A stretch of 64,000 nt of DNA from Polaribacter litorisediminis (GCF_019968605.1 NZ_CP082966.1:3213501-3277500); one strand, 5' to 3'. Positions 34,381 through 43,870 are shown, numbered from the stretch's first letter. The notes: a model not told the origin generated them from the letters alone. Translations and numbers: made by a program.

Positions 34381-36175
34381 TTGCTTTTTTAGAATGATAA
34401 AACTGATAGACTTTCATAGCCCTAGCATTTCCAATTGCTTCTTTAATATCTTCAAAAGAAGCTTCTTTTACGCGCTTTGCCGACTTAAATTTACGCAATA
34501 AAGTTGTAATAGTCTGCTGACCTACGTCAGGAATTTGTTCTAATTCCGATTTTATAGCACTTTTACTACGTTTATTTCGATGAAAAGTAATGCCAAATCT
34601 ATGTGCTTCGTTTCTTAAATACTGGGTAATTTTTAAAGTTTCAGATTTTTTGTCTAAATATAAAGGAATAGGATCGTCTGGATAATAAATTTCTTCTAAT
34701 CGCTTTGCAATGCCTATGATTGCAATTTTACCTCGCAAACCTAAAATATCTAAACTTTTTAATCCTGAAGATAACTGTCCTTTTCCTCCATCAACAATAA
34801 TTAATTGCGGCAAAGAGGCGCCTTCTTCTAACAAACGTTTGTATCTTCTATACACAACTTCTTCCATAGAGGCAAAGTCGTCTGGACCTTCTACTGTTTT
34901 TATATTATAATGTCGATATTCTTTTTTACTAGGTTTTCCATCTCTAAAAACTACACAAGCCGCAACAGGGTTTGTACCCTGAATGTTAGAGTTATCGAAA
35001 CATTCTATATGCCTTGGCTCTTCATGTAAACGCAAATCTTTTTTCATTTGCGCCATAATCCTTTTTACATGCCTGTCTGGGTCTACAATTTTAATTTGCT
35101 TAAATTGTTCTTGTCTGTAATACTTTGCATTTCTTTCTGATAATTCTACAATACGTTTTTTATCGCCTAATTTAGGAATCGTTACTTTTACACTTTCGCC
35201 CAAATCTACCTTAAAGGGTGTGTAAATTTCTGGTGATTGCGAGTGAAAACGTTGTCTAATTTCAACAATAAATAATTCTAATAATTCTTTATCGGTTTCA
35301 TCTAATTTTTTCTTAATTTCTGTGGTATTCGATTGAATGATTGAGCCGTTAGAAATCTTTAAAAAGTTTGCGTATCCGTGAGTTTCATCAGAAATAATAG
35401 AAAACACATCTACATTATTTATCGAAGGATTTATAATGGTACTTTTCGATTGATAATTACCTAATAAAACTAATTTCTCTTTAATTTTTTGCGCTTCTTC
35501 AAACTCCATATTTTCGGCAAAGCTCAACATCATCTTTTGAAATTTATCTAAACTTTCTTTAAAATTTCCTTTTACGATGTTTCTAATTTCTTTTATAGAC
35601 TCGTTGTATTGCGTCTCTGTTTCTAAACCTTCACAGGCACCTTTGCAATTTTTTAAATGATATTCTAAACAAACTTTGTACTTCCCTTCACTAATATTTT
35701 GATGACTTAAATCGTAACTACACGTTCTTATCGGATACAATTCTTTTATAAGATCTAATAAAACTCTTACCGTTTTTATAGACGTATAAGGACCATAATA
35801 TTCAGACCCATCTTTAATGACTCTGCGGGTACTAAAAATTCTAGGAAAACGTTCTTTTTTTATACAAATCCAAGGATAACTTTTATCATCTTTTAAAAGA
35901 ACATTGTATTTAGGTTTGTACTTTTTTATAAGATTATTTTCTAATAAAAGTGCATCTGTTTCTGTATTAACAACAATGTGTTTTATATTTACAATCTTTT
36001 TTACAAGAACTCTAGTCTTTCCGTTTTCGTGGGTTTTAGTAAAGTAAGAAAGAACTCTTTTTTTTAAATTTTTTGCCTTACCGATATAAATAATAACATC
36101 GTCTTTATCAAAATATTGATAAACTCCTGGTTCATTCGGTAGTGTTTTTATTTGAAGTTCTAAAGGTACAGACAT
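34370..36175 (-). CDS. uvrC: UvrABC excinuclease subunit C
   Basis: 601 residues; makes the 3' and 5' incisions in nucleotide excision repair. N-terminal GIY-YIG nuclease (NEPGVYQYFDKDDVIIYIGK), UVR domain (FEEAQKIKEKLVLLGNYQ), RNase H-like 5' nuclease with HIECFDNSNIQGTNPVA and VDGGKGQLSS, and C-terminal helix-hairpin-helix pair (IPDVGQQTITTLLRKF). The start is taken as ATG 36175. An in-frame TTG two codons earlier lies inside a -7 box TACTTTTG, so this ATG would start an mRNA with no leader. It follows the DUF4230 gene by 30 bp and overlaps patatin. Confidence 0.96.
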   Translation of the reverse strand: MSVPLELQIKTLPNEPGVYQYFDKDDVIIYIGKAKNLKKRVLSYFTKTHENGKTRVLVKKIVNIKHIVVNTETDALLLENNLIKKYKPKYNVLLKDDKSYPWICIKKERFPRIFSTRRVIKDGSEYYGPYTSIKTVRVLLDLIKELYPIRTCSYDLSHQNISEGKYKVCLEYHLKNCKGACEGLETETQYNESIKEIRNIVKGNFKESLDKFQKMMLSFAENMEFEEAQKIKEKLVLLGNYQSKSTIINPSINNVDVFSIISDETHGYANFLKISNGSIIQSNTTEIKKKLDETDKELLELFIVEIRQRFHSQSPEIYTPFKVDLGESVKVTIPKLGDKKRIVELSERNAKYYRQEQFKQIKIVDPDRHVKRIMAQMKKDLRLHEEPRHIECFDNSNIQGTNPVAACVVFRDGKPSKKEYRHYNIKTVEGPDDFASMEEVVYRRYKRLLEEGASLPQLIIVDGGKGQLSSGLKSLDILGLRGKIAIIGIAKRLEEIYYPDDPIPLYLDKKSETLKITQYLRNEAHRFGITFHRNKRSKSAIKSELEQIPDVGQQTITTLLRKFKSAKRVKEASFEDIKEAIGNARAMKVYQFYHSKKANEP

Positions 36176-36178
36176 ATT

Positions 36179-36186
36179 CAAAAGTA
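36179..36186 (-). promoter_or_regulatory. -7 box immediately before uvrC (leaderless)
   Basis: TACTTTTG on the minus strand, exact consensus, separated from the uvrC ATG (36175) by 3 nt. It allows uvrC-patatin transcription independent of the upstream DUF4230 and lspA genes. Confidence 0.55.
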
Positions 36187-36205
36187 CTTCTTTTAGAGAA
36201 ATAAA

Positions 36206-36811
36206 TTAATCAATTATGGCATCAAATTCTGATAAAAAATTTGAGTTTGTGCGGTCTACAATCTGCCAGCCATATACTGCGGATAATTGATACACCTTAG
36301 AAATCTCTTCAAAAAATCTTGTTTTTGCTTCCTTCTTTAAATTTGTCAGCACAACAGTTTGTTTAATTTTTTCAATACTTTTTTTATTAATTTGATTCAA
36401 ATCTTCTTTAGAAAAAGCATTAAACTGACTTTGTTGTAAATCGAAATATTGCACATCGGGCGCAATCGTAATTTCTTCCTCAGGAATTTTATGAATGTAA
36501 ATTTTCTTTGCTAAAGAATCTATTTGAATCTCTAGTTTAGATAAATCGTAACCCACCTCAACCTTTGCATTTACAGTAACAATGGCTTGTTTATCAAAAG
36601 AAACATAATCGTAAAAGTATTTTTTAGAATCAGAAAAGTTGTAAATTTCAGAAAAGTTTCCGCTAGAAACCACGAGTTTACTCATGTTTTTAACAGCGTT
36701 TAAAACTACTTTAATTTCTTCTTTAGACTGATGATTTTCTTCTTTTTGATACCAAAATTTGGCAATAAAAAATCCGAAAATAAAAACTAGAATATACCGT
36801 GAAATGCGCAT
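36206..36811 (-). CDS. DUF4230 membrane-anchored protein
   Basis: 201 residues, one N-terminal TM anchor (ISRYILVFIFGFFIAKFWY) and an extracytoplasmic domain that fits DUF4230: AKVEVGYDLSKLEIQIDS, KKIYIHKIPEEEIT and FFEEISKVYQLSAVYGWQIV. No known function for the family. It lies between lspA and uvrC on the same strand, 30 bp before uvrC, which has its own promoter. Confidence 0.8.
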   Translation of the reverse strand: MRISRYILVFIFGFFIAKFWYQKEENHQSKEEIKVVLNAVKNMSKLVVSSGNFSEIYNFSDSKKYFYDYVSFDKQAIVTVNAKVEVGYDLSKLEIQIDSLAKKIYIHKIPEEEITIAPDVQYFDLQQSQFNAFSKEDLNQINKKSIEKIKQTVVLTNLKKEAKTRFFEEISKVYQLSAVYGWQIVDRTNSNFLSEFDAIID

Positions 36812-36892
36812 AATAAAGAGGTTAGATTTTTAAAATGTAGAGCTCGCGCATGTTCATAAAAAAATGAGATGCTTATTTATACTAAGCGTTCG

Positions 36893-37525
36893 CTAAACTT
36901 TAACTTTATGGGTATCAGCTTTCTTTTCTTCCTTTGGAAAGGCGTGTTTGCTAAAAATAAAAAGTAAAGCGACGCCGATTGTTATAAAAGAATCTGCAGG
37001 ATTAAAAATATATTGAAAAAAAGTAAAAGAATCTCCACCAACAAACGGAATCCAATTGGGTAAATCGCCACTCCATATCGGGAAATAAAACATATCTACC
37101 ACTTTTCCAAAAAATAAAGTTCCGTCAGTAACTTCAGGAAATAATGTTGCTACGCTATGTGTAGGATGATCAAAAATAACTCCGTAAAAAACCGAATCTA
37201 TAATATTACCTACGGCTCCAGAAAAAATAAGTGAAATACCAATAATCACTGCGTTATGAACTTTACGCTTTATATTACCAATTAACCAAAACATAAGCAC
37301 TGTTACCGCAACCAACCTGAATAATGTTAGAAAAAGCTTGCCTGCTTTACCGCCGAGCTCAAAGCCCATTGCCATGCCGTTATTTTCTGTAAAATGAATT
37401 CTGAACCAATCAAAAATAACGACTTCTTCACCTAAAACAAAATTTGTTTTTACGTAAATTTTTATAACCTGATCTAAAATTATTGCGATTACAATCGTAA
37501 GAATTGCAAGACTCTTCTTTGACAT
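36893..37525 (-). CDS. lspA: lipoprotein signal peptidase (signal peptidase II)
   Basis: Cleaves the signal peptide of diacylated prolipoproteins in the inner membrane. 210 residues, four TM helices; catalytic Asp110 in GNIIDSVFYGVIFD and Asp178 in FNPADSFITIG; FTENNGMAMGF is the conserved periplasmic loop. Longer than E. coli LspA (164) mainly through an insertion of about 30-40 residues between the catalytic Asp residues (about 125-165), usual in Bacteroidota, plus a Lys-rich tail. This window encodes several lipoproteins that would be its substrates. Confidence 0.95.
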   Translation of the reverse strand: MSKKSLAILTIVIAIILDQVIKIYVKTNFVLGEEVVIFDWFRIHFTENNGMAMGFELGGKAGKLFLTLFRLVAVTVLMFWLIGNIKRKVHNAVIIGISLIFSGAVGNIIDSVFYGVIFDHPTHSVATLFPEVTDGTLFFGKVVDMFYFPIWSGDLPNWIPFVGGDSFTFFQYIFNPADSFITIGVALLFIFSKHAFPKEEKKADTHKVKV

Positions 37526-37568
37526 TTAATTGGAATTTGAACTCACAAAAATAACAATATTATTGTGT

Positions 37569-38255
37569 TTATTGAGCTGTTAAGAAAATATTAGCTTTTA
37601 AAGAGGTTATTGTAAGTTTATTGATTGCATTGGGCTCTTTTTTTTGATATTTTTTTTGATAAAAAACGGTGTCAACTTTAATCTTACCATTGTTAGAAAT
37701 TACATAAACATTGACATCTTTTGTAGAGGCATATACAAGTCCGGCATATAATTTTAATAGTGTGTTTGCTTTAATTTCGTTCAATTTTACAATACCATTT
37801 TCTATATATATTTTCAAATCATTTTTAAAATCTTTGGATTCAATATCAACATTATTTCCAAAAACAATTACTTTTTTACCTTTTGGTACTTTTATAATTG
37901 CATTTGCTCGTTGCAGCCTTTCCGTGATAAATTTTCTGAAAATAATTTCTTTTTCTTGAATTTTATCTAGCTTAAATTCTATTTGAATTTCATTATTTTT
38001 TTCTTGTACCCCAATATGCTGCTCATCCGAGTTTTTTGCGAACAACGTAATTTCTATAAAATTGGTATCTGAGTTTTCTAGTACAAAATCGTCTAAACCT
38101 TCTGTAAGAATTGTTATTTCTTTGAGGTTGGATGTAAACTTTTTTAGAACTTTTTTCTGCGAAAAGCTACTCCATGTCATTGTTAAAAAAACAAATACGA
38201 AGCATTTCCTCAAAAATTTAAAAATTACTTTGCTATTTTTATATTTAAAGAGCAC
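37569..38255 (-). CDS. exported adhesin-like beta-strand protein (DUF4097-like), unknown
   Basis: 228 residues. N-terminal signal-like helix (CFVFVFLTMTWSSFSQ), then beta-rich repeats: IITLTEG/LDDFVLENSD, NNVDIESKDFKNDLKIYIEN, LLKLYAGLVYASTKDVNVYV. The ladder of short strands resembles the polymer-forming/adhesin-like DUF4097 type, and the position just upstream of lspA is often seen in flavobacteria. Probably periplasmic; function unknown. The first residues before the signal are long (n-region of about 15), so a later start is possible. Confidence 0.6.
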   Translation of the reverse strand: MLFKYKNSKVIFKFLRKCFVFVFLTMTWSSFSQKKVLKKFTSNLKEITILTEGLDDFVLENSDTNFIEITLFAKNSDEQHIGVQEKNNEIQIEFKLDKIQEKEIIFRKFITERLQRANAIIKVPKGKKVIVFGNNVDIESKDFKNDLKIYIENGIVKLNEIKANTLLKLYAGLVYASTKDVNVYVISNNGKIKVDTVFYQKKYQKKEPNAINKLTITSLKANIFLTAQ

Positions 38256-38433
38256 AATCTTATTTTAAGAGGTTCGTATAATGACAAAAATTTCAAATTT
38301 ATTTTGAATTGCAATTTATTTTTTTTCAAAAATTAGTGTTTTCCAAAATAAAAAACCGAAGCTCGTCTTACTCTTTTTAAACTAACCTTTAATACTTTTC
38401 ATAATTATTTAGAGACTGTTCATTTTAAAAAGC

Positions 38434-38486
38434 ATAAAATTCTTTAACGCTGCCCTTTCAATAAAGTCAGTGTCAAAGAATTTTAT
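38434..38486 (-). terminator. long-stem terminator after the DksA-like gene
   Basis: ATAAAATTCTTT (38434-38445) and AAAGAATTTTAT (38475-38486): a perfect 12-bp stem with a 29-nt loop; on the minus strand it is followed by GCTTTTTA. It separates ileS-dksA from the downstream unit. Confidence 0.6.
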
Positions 38487-38500
38487 AAGCAAGCAATAAA

Positions 38501-38878
38501 TTACTGCTTTCTTTTCGCCTCTATACTCAAGGTAGCGTGTGGCACTATTCTTAAGCGCTCTTTTTGAATTAATTTTTTAGTAACTCTGCAAATTCCGTAC
38601 GTTTTATTTTCTATACGCAAAAGGGCATTTTTAAGATCTCTGATAAACTTTTCTTGTCTAATGGCCAATTGCACGTTTGCTTCTTTATTCATTACTTCAG
38701 AACCTTCATCAAAAGATTTAAAGGATGGTGAAGTATCATCTGTACCGTTATTTGCATCATTCTTGTATGCTGCTTCTAACAAGGCCAAATCCTCTTCTGC
38801 TCTTGCTATTTTTTTATGAATAATTTCTTTAAACTCTTTTAAATCTTCTTCTGAGTATCTTACTTTAACATCTGACAT
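38501..38878 (-). CDS. DksA/TraR-family protein without zinc cysteines
   Basis: 125 residues: two long helices forming a coiled coil (SEEDLKEFKEIIHKKIARAE, then VQLAIRQEKFIRDLKNALLR) with an acidic tip segment (DEGSEVMNKEAN), then the remnant of the zinc-finger region YGICRVTKKLIQKERLRIVP. Only one cysteine exists in the protein, so the C4 zinc finger of E. coli DksA is gone. DksA-type proteins bind RNA polymerase through the secondary channel and act with ppGpp; whether this one does is unknown. Its start is 4 bp after the ileS stop, so it is co-transcribed with ileS. Confidence 0.88.
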   Translation of the reverse strand: MSDVKVRYSEEDLKEFKEIIHKKIARAEEDLALLEAAYKNDANNGTDDTSPSFKSFDEGSEVMNKEANVQLAIRQEKFIRDLKNALLRIENKTYGICRVTKKLIQKERLRIVPHATLSIEAKRKQ

Positions 38879-38882
38879 TATG

Positions 38883-41800
38883 CTACAATTTTTCTATTAA
38901 TATTCTACTTTTAATGGTATCAAATTCAATATCTGTTCCATTATTTAACACATCCACAAAAACCAATTCTTTGGTTAAGGTTTCACTCATAATGTAGTCC
39001 TTATTATCCAAGATAGATTGCTGTAAGTCTTGATAGTTTAAGACCGTTAACTTAATTTTATCTGTTACCTCTAAACCGTTATCTTTACGAGCATTCTGAA
39101 TTCTATTAACCAACTCTCTGGCAACCCCTTCTTTTCGTAATTCTTCTGTTAAAGTAACATCTAAAGCTACTGTTAATGCGCCTTCATTTGCTACTAACCA
39201 ACCCTCTATATCTTTGGATGATATCTCTACATCTTCGACACCTAAAGTAATATTTTTTCCATTAACGTCTATAGAAATGTTTTTATCTTTTTCTATTTTG
39301 TTAATATCTTCTTGTGAAAATTTTTGAACCTCTGCCGCAACAAATCGCATTTCCTTTCCAAACTTTGGACCTAAAGCTTTAAAATTAGGTTTTATTTGTT
39401 TGATTAAAATATCTGAAGCATCTTCTAATATCTGAATTTCCTTAATATTTACTTCATGTTTTATTAAATCTGCAACAGCTAAAATTTCCTCTTTTTGCTG
39501 CTCATTATCAACAGGAACCATAATTTTTTGTAAAGGCTGGCGTACTTTTATTTTCTCTTTTGCTCTTAGTGAAAGTACTAGAGAAGAGATAGTTTGTGCG
39601 TTTTCCATTTTACGTTCCAAGCTTTTATCAACAAAATTGGCATCATATTTAGGAAAATCTGCTAAATGAATACTTTCTGATGTTTCTTTATGCGTAACAG
39701 CATTTAAATCTTGATACAATTTATCCATAAAAAAAGGAGCAATCGGCGCACCTAATTTGGCAATTGTAACCATACAGGTGTACAATGTTTGGTATGCAGA
39801 AATTTTATCAGTTTGATAATCACCTTTCCAAAAACGTCTTCTACTTAAACGCACGTACCAATTACTTAGATAATCTTGTGTAAAATCTGATATCACTCTC
39901 GCGGCTCTTGTAGGCTCATACTCAGCATAAAATGTATCAACTTTATGAATTAAAGTATGTAATTCTGATAAAATCCAGCGATCTAATTCTGGTCTTTCGT
40001 TTAGAGTGATGTCTGGTTCGTTATAAGAAAAACCATCAATATTGGTGTATAAACTAAAGAAAGAATACGTGTTATATAAGGTTCCGAAAAACTTGCGTTT
40101 CACCTCTTCAATTCCGGCTAAATCAAATTTTAAATTATCCCACGGATTTGCATTAGAGATCATATACCAGCGCGTTGCATCTGCACCATAGGTGGATAAA
40201 GTAGTAAAAGGATCGGTTGCATTTCCGAGTCTTTTTGACATTTTATGTCCGTTTTTATCCAAAACCAACCCATTTGAAACCACGTTTTTATACGCAACAG
40301 AATCAAAAACCATGGTGGCAATAGCATGTAATGTATAAAACCAACCACGAGTTTGATCTACACCTTCTGCAATAAAATCTGCTGGAAAGGATTCATTTTC
40401 ATCAATTTTTTGTTTATTTTCAAATGGATAATGCCATTGTGCATAAGGCATAGAGCCAGAATCAAACCAAACATCTATCAAATCGTTTTCGCGTTTCATA
40501 GGTTGTCCTGATGCTGAAACCAACACAATTTCATCGACAATATTTTTATGCAAATCTATTTTTGCATAGTTTTCTTCAGACATGTTATCAACTTCAAAAT
40601 CTTCAAAAATGTCTAATGGGATAAATCCCATTGCTACTGATTTTTTCATCTCAGCTTTTAATTCTTTTACAGAACCAATGCAGATTTCTTCTTTACCGTC
40701 TTCTGTTCTCCAGATTGGCAAAGGAATCCCCCAGTAACGAGAACGCGATAAATTCCAATCGTTTGCGTTTGCCAACCAGTTACCAAAACGTCCAGTTCCG
40801 GTAGATTCTGGTTTCCAGTTGATGGTTTTGTTTAACTCATACATTCTATCCTTTACATCGGTTACCTTAATAAACCATGAATCTAATGGATAATATAAAA
40901 TTGGCTTATCTGTTCGCCAACAATTAGGATAACTGTGTTTATATTTTTCTACCTTAAAAGCCTTGTTTTCATTTTTTAGTTTTAAACCCAGTCTTTCATC
41001 AACGGATAAATATGTATCTTGATTTTTTAAAACATCTTTTAAACTCTTTTGCTGAATTTTTAATTCAACCTCAAAATCAGCTTCACTCAAATATTCTGAT
41101 TTTACATATTCTCCGGCAAAACCATAAATAGGATCTTTTATTTCTGATCTGAATTTTCCTTGTAAATCAACTAGAGGCACTAAATTATCATTTTCGTCTT
41201 TTACCAATAGAGGCGGAATTTCTGGACTAGCCTGTTTTGCAACCAGAGCATCATCTGCTCCAAATGTTGGCGCTGTATGCACGATTCCTGTTCCATCTTC
41301 TGTAGTAACAAAATCGCCAGAAATTATTCTAAAAGCATTTTCTGAATTCTCGAAATTAAGATTATAGTCTAATAATTGTTCGTATTTTATTCCGACTAAA
41401 TCTTTACCTGTAAATTCTTTAATTATGTAAAAAGGAATTTTCTTATCACCCGAATTGTATTCTTTTAAAGCGGCCGCATCTTGAACCTGAAAATTATTTT
41501 TGCCTCCGAATTGTTTTCCAACTAACTTTTTAGCTAGAATTACTTTTATTGGTTTAAAAGTATATTGATTAAAAGTATCAACTAAAACATATTCAATTTT
41601 AGGCCCAACAGTTAATGCCGTGTTACTTGGCAAGGTCCACGGAGTTGTGGTCCAAGCAATAAAATGAATATCTCCTAAATTTTGTAAAAAATCTGGAAGT
41701 GTTTCGTTTACCGCTTTAAATTGTGCCACCACAGTAGTATCTGTAACATCTTGATACGTTCCTGGTTGATTTAACTCATGAGAACTTAAACCCGTTCCTG

Positions 41801-42359
41801 CTTTTGGCGAATATGGCTGAATGGTATAGCCTTTGTAAATTAATTTTTTTGCATAAATCTGTTTTAGCAACCACCAAACCGACTCCATATATTTCGGTTC
41901 GTAGGTAATATATGGATCTTCCATATCTACCCAATAGCCCATTTTTTGAGTTAAATCGTTCCAAATATCGGTATAACGCATTACTGCTTTTCTACAGGCA
42001 GCATTATAATCTTCTACAGAAATTTTTTTACCAATATCCTCTTTGGTAATTCCCAACTCTTTTTCAACCCCTAATTCTATTGGTAATCCATGTGTATCCC
42101 AACCAGCTTTTCGCTTTACTTGGTAGCCTTTCATGGTTTTATATCTCGGAAAAATATCTTTGATGGCACGTGCTAAAACATGATGAACTCCTGGAAGTCC
42201 ATTTGCTGAAGGAGGTCCTTCAAAAAAAACAAAAGGCTCTGCACCTTCTCTTGTAGAAACACTTTTCTCAAAAATGTTATTTTCTTGCCAATAATTAAGT
42301 ATTTCTTCTGCTACTTTGGGTAAGTCAAGTCCTTTATATTCAGGAAATTTCGCTTTCAT
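38883..42359 (-). CDS. ileS: isoleucyl-tRNA synthetase (long type)
   Basis: 1158 residues. Class I synthetase: HIGH-equivalent in GVHHVLARAIKDIF, KRKAGWDTHGLPIELGVE, CP1 editing domain with TTPWTLPSNTALTVGP and EDGTGIVHTAPTFGADD, KMSKR in GHKMSKRLGNATDP, then the anticodon-binding domain. Longer than E. coli IleS (938) and more like the eukaryotic/type 2 branch, and no C-terminal zinc cysteines are visible; the branch is inferred from length and motif style. A near-consensus box TAATTTCG (42391-42384) lies upstream. First gene of the ileS-dksA unit. Confidence 0.97.
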   Translation of the reverse strand: MKAKFPEYKGLDLPKVAEEILNYWQENNIFEKSVSTREGAEPFVFFEGPPSANGLPGVHHVLARAIKDIFPRYKTMKGYQVKRKAGWDTHGLPIELGVEKELGITKEDIGKKISVEDYNAACRKAVMRYTDIWNDLTQKMGYWVDMEDPYITYEPKYMESVWWLLKQIYAKKLIYKGYTIQPYSPKAGTGLSSHELNQPGTYQDVTDTTVVAQFKAVNETLPDFLQNLGDIHFIAWTTTPWTLPSNTALTVGPKIEYVLVDTFNQYTFKPIKVILAKKLVGKQFGGKNNFQVQDAAALKEYNSGDKKIPFYIIKEFTGKDLVGIKYEQLLDYNLNFENSENAFRIISGDFVTTEDGTGIVHTAPTFGADDALVAKQASPEIPPLLVKDENDNLVPLVDLQGKFRSEIKDPIYGFAGEYVKSEYLSEADFEVELKIQQKSLKDVLKNQDTYLSVDERLGLKLKNENKAFKVEKYKHSYPNCWRTDKPILYYPLDSWFIKVTDVKDRMYELNKTINWKPESTGTGRFGNWLANANDWNLSRSRYWGIPLPIWRTEDGKEEICIGSVKELKAEMKKSVAMGFIPLDIFEDFEVDNMSEENYAKIDLHKNIVDEIVLVSASGQPMKRENDLIDVWFDSGSMPYAQWHYPFENKQKIDENESFPADFIAEGVDQTRGWFYTLHAIATMVFDSVAYKNVVSNGLVLDKNGHKMSKRLGNATDPFTTLSTYGADATRWYMISNANPWDNLKFDLAGIEEVKRKFFGTLYNTYSFFSLYTNIDGFSYNEPDITLNERPELDRWILSELHTLIHKVDTFYAEYEPTRAARVISDFTQDYLSNWYVRLSRRRFWKGDYQTDKISAYQTLYTCMVTIAKLGAPIAPFFMDKLYQDLNAVTHKETSESIHLADFPKYDANFVDKSLERKMENAQTISSLVLSLRAKEKIKVRQPLQKIMVPVDNEQQKEEILAVADLIKHEVNIKEIQILEDASDILIKQIKPNFKALGPKFGKEMRFVAAEVQKFSQEDINKIEKDKNISIDVNGKNITLGVEDVEISSKDIEGWLVANEGALTVALDVTLTEELRKEGVARELVNRIQNARKDNGLEVTDKIKLTVLNYQDLQQSILDNKDYIMSETLTKELVFVDVLNNGTDIEFDTIKSRILIEKL

Positions 42360-42506
42360 TCTGTCTCTTTTCTAATCAGGATGCGAAATTAAGAATTTTC
42401 TTGTAATGTTTGTCTTTTGAATGTTTAAAAGTTTCCTTAGATAGTAAACATAAAGGATTTGCAGTTTGCTGAAGGTTCTTAATAAAATGAAATTTTAAAC
42501 TTTTCT

Positions 42507-43265
42507 TTAAAGTCCTCTTTCAGCTTTTATTTTTTCATACGCATCTTGAATGCTTTGAAATTTATCTTTGGCTCCTTTTAAATGCTCTTCGCCTAAGTCT
42601 TGCAATTTATCTGGATGGTATTTTTTCACCATTTTTCTGTAAGCCGTTTTAATTTGGCTATTGGTAGCTCCTTTTTCGGTCTCTAAAATTTTATAAGCGT
42701 TATCTGAATCATCATAAAACATCGCTTTTATAGACTCAAAATCATGAGAATTGATGTATAAATACCCCGCAATCTTTTTAATCTCTTCTACTTCTTTTTC
42801 AGTAACAAACTCATCTGCTTTCGCAACACCAAACAGAAAATGTAAAAGCTGTAAACGAGATGCATGTGGCATATGTGCTCTTATTTGAATACAAACTTGA
42901 CGCGAAGAAATTTCTTTTTTAACAATTCCTTTAAAAAGTTTAAAAGCATTGTTTGCTCTTTCCTTACCATACATTCCTAAAAATTGAGAACGCACAAATT
43001 CTAACTCACGCTTGTCTATTTTGCCATCCGCCTTAATAACAATAGACGCTAAAACAAGTAAACTTATTTCAAAATCTCCAGATTGCGTGTTTACATTTCG
43101 ATTACCTCCTTGTACCCTTCTATCGTAATCTACCCTTTCTTGTGTAAAATCTTCTTTATCAAAACCATCTACAAAACTACCCACTGCAAACCCTATGGCT
43201 GCACCGATTGGCCCGCCTAAAGTAAAACCTAAACCAGCTCCTAACCATTTAGAAAAACTTCCCAT
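42507..43265 (-). CDS. TerB-DnaJ domain protein (DjlA-like)
   Basis: 252 residues from the ATG at 43265. N-terminal Gly-rich hydrophobic segment (WLGAGLGFTLGGPIGAAIGF) that could insert in the membrane, a TerB-like helical domain (SLLVLASIVIKADGKIDKRE, DEFVTEKEVEEIKKIA) and a C-terminal J domain (KTAYRKMVKKYHPDKLQDLG) with the HPD motif that stimulates DnaK. The frame extends 14 codons upstream, but those codons lie in and before the -7 box at 43293-43286, so the start is 43265. Divergent from bacilliredoxin. Confidence 0.92.
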   Translation of the reverse strand: MGSFSKWLGAGLGFTLGGPIGAAIGFAVGSFVDGFDKEDFTQERVDYDRRVQGGNRNVNTQSGDFEISLLVLASIVIKADGKIDKRELEFVRSQFLGMYGKERANNAFKLFKGIVKKEISSRQVCIQIRAHMPHASRLQLLHFLFGVAKADEFVTEKEVEEIKKIAGYLYINSHDFESIKAMFYDDSDNAYKILETEKGATNSQIKTAYRKMVKKYHPDKLQDLGEEHLKGAKDKFQSIQDAYEKIKAERGL

Positions 43266-43285
43266 AAAACATTCATATTTAAGGT

Positions 43286-43293
43286 CAAATATA
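43286..43293 (-). promoter_or_regulatory. -7 box of the TerB-DnaJ gene
   Basis: TATATTTG on the minus strand, exact consensus, 20 nt before ATG 43265. Confidence 0.6.
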
Positions 43294-43373
43294 CAGAAAC
43301 ATCTCAATTTTTAGGATGTTTTATAAAAATCAATTTTATTGATATATCTATCAATACAAGAATTAATTTTCAG

Positions 43374-43405
43374 TTTGAATGCTACTTTTTTTATTTTTAT
43401 ATTTG
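43374..43405 (+). promoter_or_regulatory. full Bacteroidota promoter of the bacilliredoxin gene
   Basis: -33 TTTG (43374-43377) and -7 TATATTTG (43398-43405) with a 20-bp spacer: the best complete match to TTTG-N20-TAnnTTTG in the window. ATG at 43427. Confidence 0.75.
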
Positions 43406-43426
43406 CAACTTAAATTATAGACAATT

Positions 43427-43837
43427 ATGTATCCAGAAGAATTAGTAAAACCAATGCGCGATGAGTTAATAAACGCTGGTTTTGAAGCATTATATACCAG
43501 TGAAGACGTACAAAATGCAATGGCCAAAGAAGGAACAACTTTAGTCGTTGTAAATTCTGTTTGTGGTTGTGCAGCAGGAACTGCAAGACCTGGAGCTATA
43601 GCTTCTTTACAAGCCTCTAAAACTCCTTTAAATTTAACCACTGTTTTTGCTGGGGTTGAAAAAGAATCTACGCAAAAAGCGAGAGAATTTATGATTCCTT
43701 TCCCTCCATCATCACCGGCAATTGCCTTATTTAAAGATGGTAATTTAGTGCACATGTTAGAGCGTCATCATATTGAAGGAAGATCTGCACAAATGATTGC
43801 GCAGAATTTAGCAGGAGCTTACGAAGAATTTTGCTAG
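43427..43837 (+). CDS. BrxA/BrxB-family bacilliredoxin
   Basis: 136 residues, thioredoxin-like fold with the CGC redox centre (C46-G-C48 in VNSVCGCAAGTARPG), preceded by the family's MYPEELVKPMRDELINAGFE, and followed by FPPSSPAIALFKDGNLVHML. In Bacillus these proteins de-bacillithiolate mixed disulfides; in Bacteroidota bacillithiol-type thiols are also made, so a similar role is likely (inference). Cytosolic. Own complete promoter and a strong terminator. Confidence 0.93.
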   Translation: MYPEELVKPMRDELINAGFEALYTSEDVQNAMAKEGTTLVVVNSVCGCAAGTARPGAIASLQASKTPLNLTTVFAGVEKESTQKAREFMIPFPPSSPAIALFKDGNLVHMLERHHIEGRSAQMIAQNLAGAYEEFC

Positions 43838-43870
43838 AACTTTATCTTAAATCCTTTAAAAAAGGAATTT

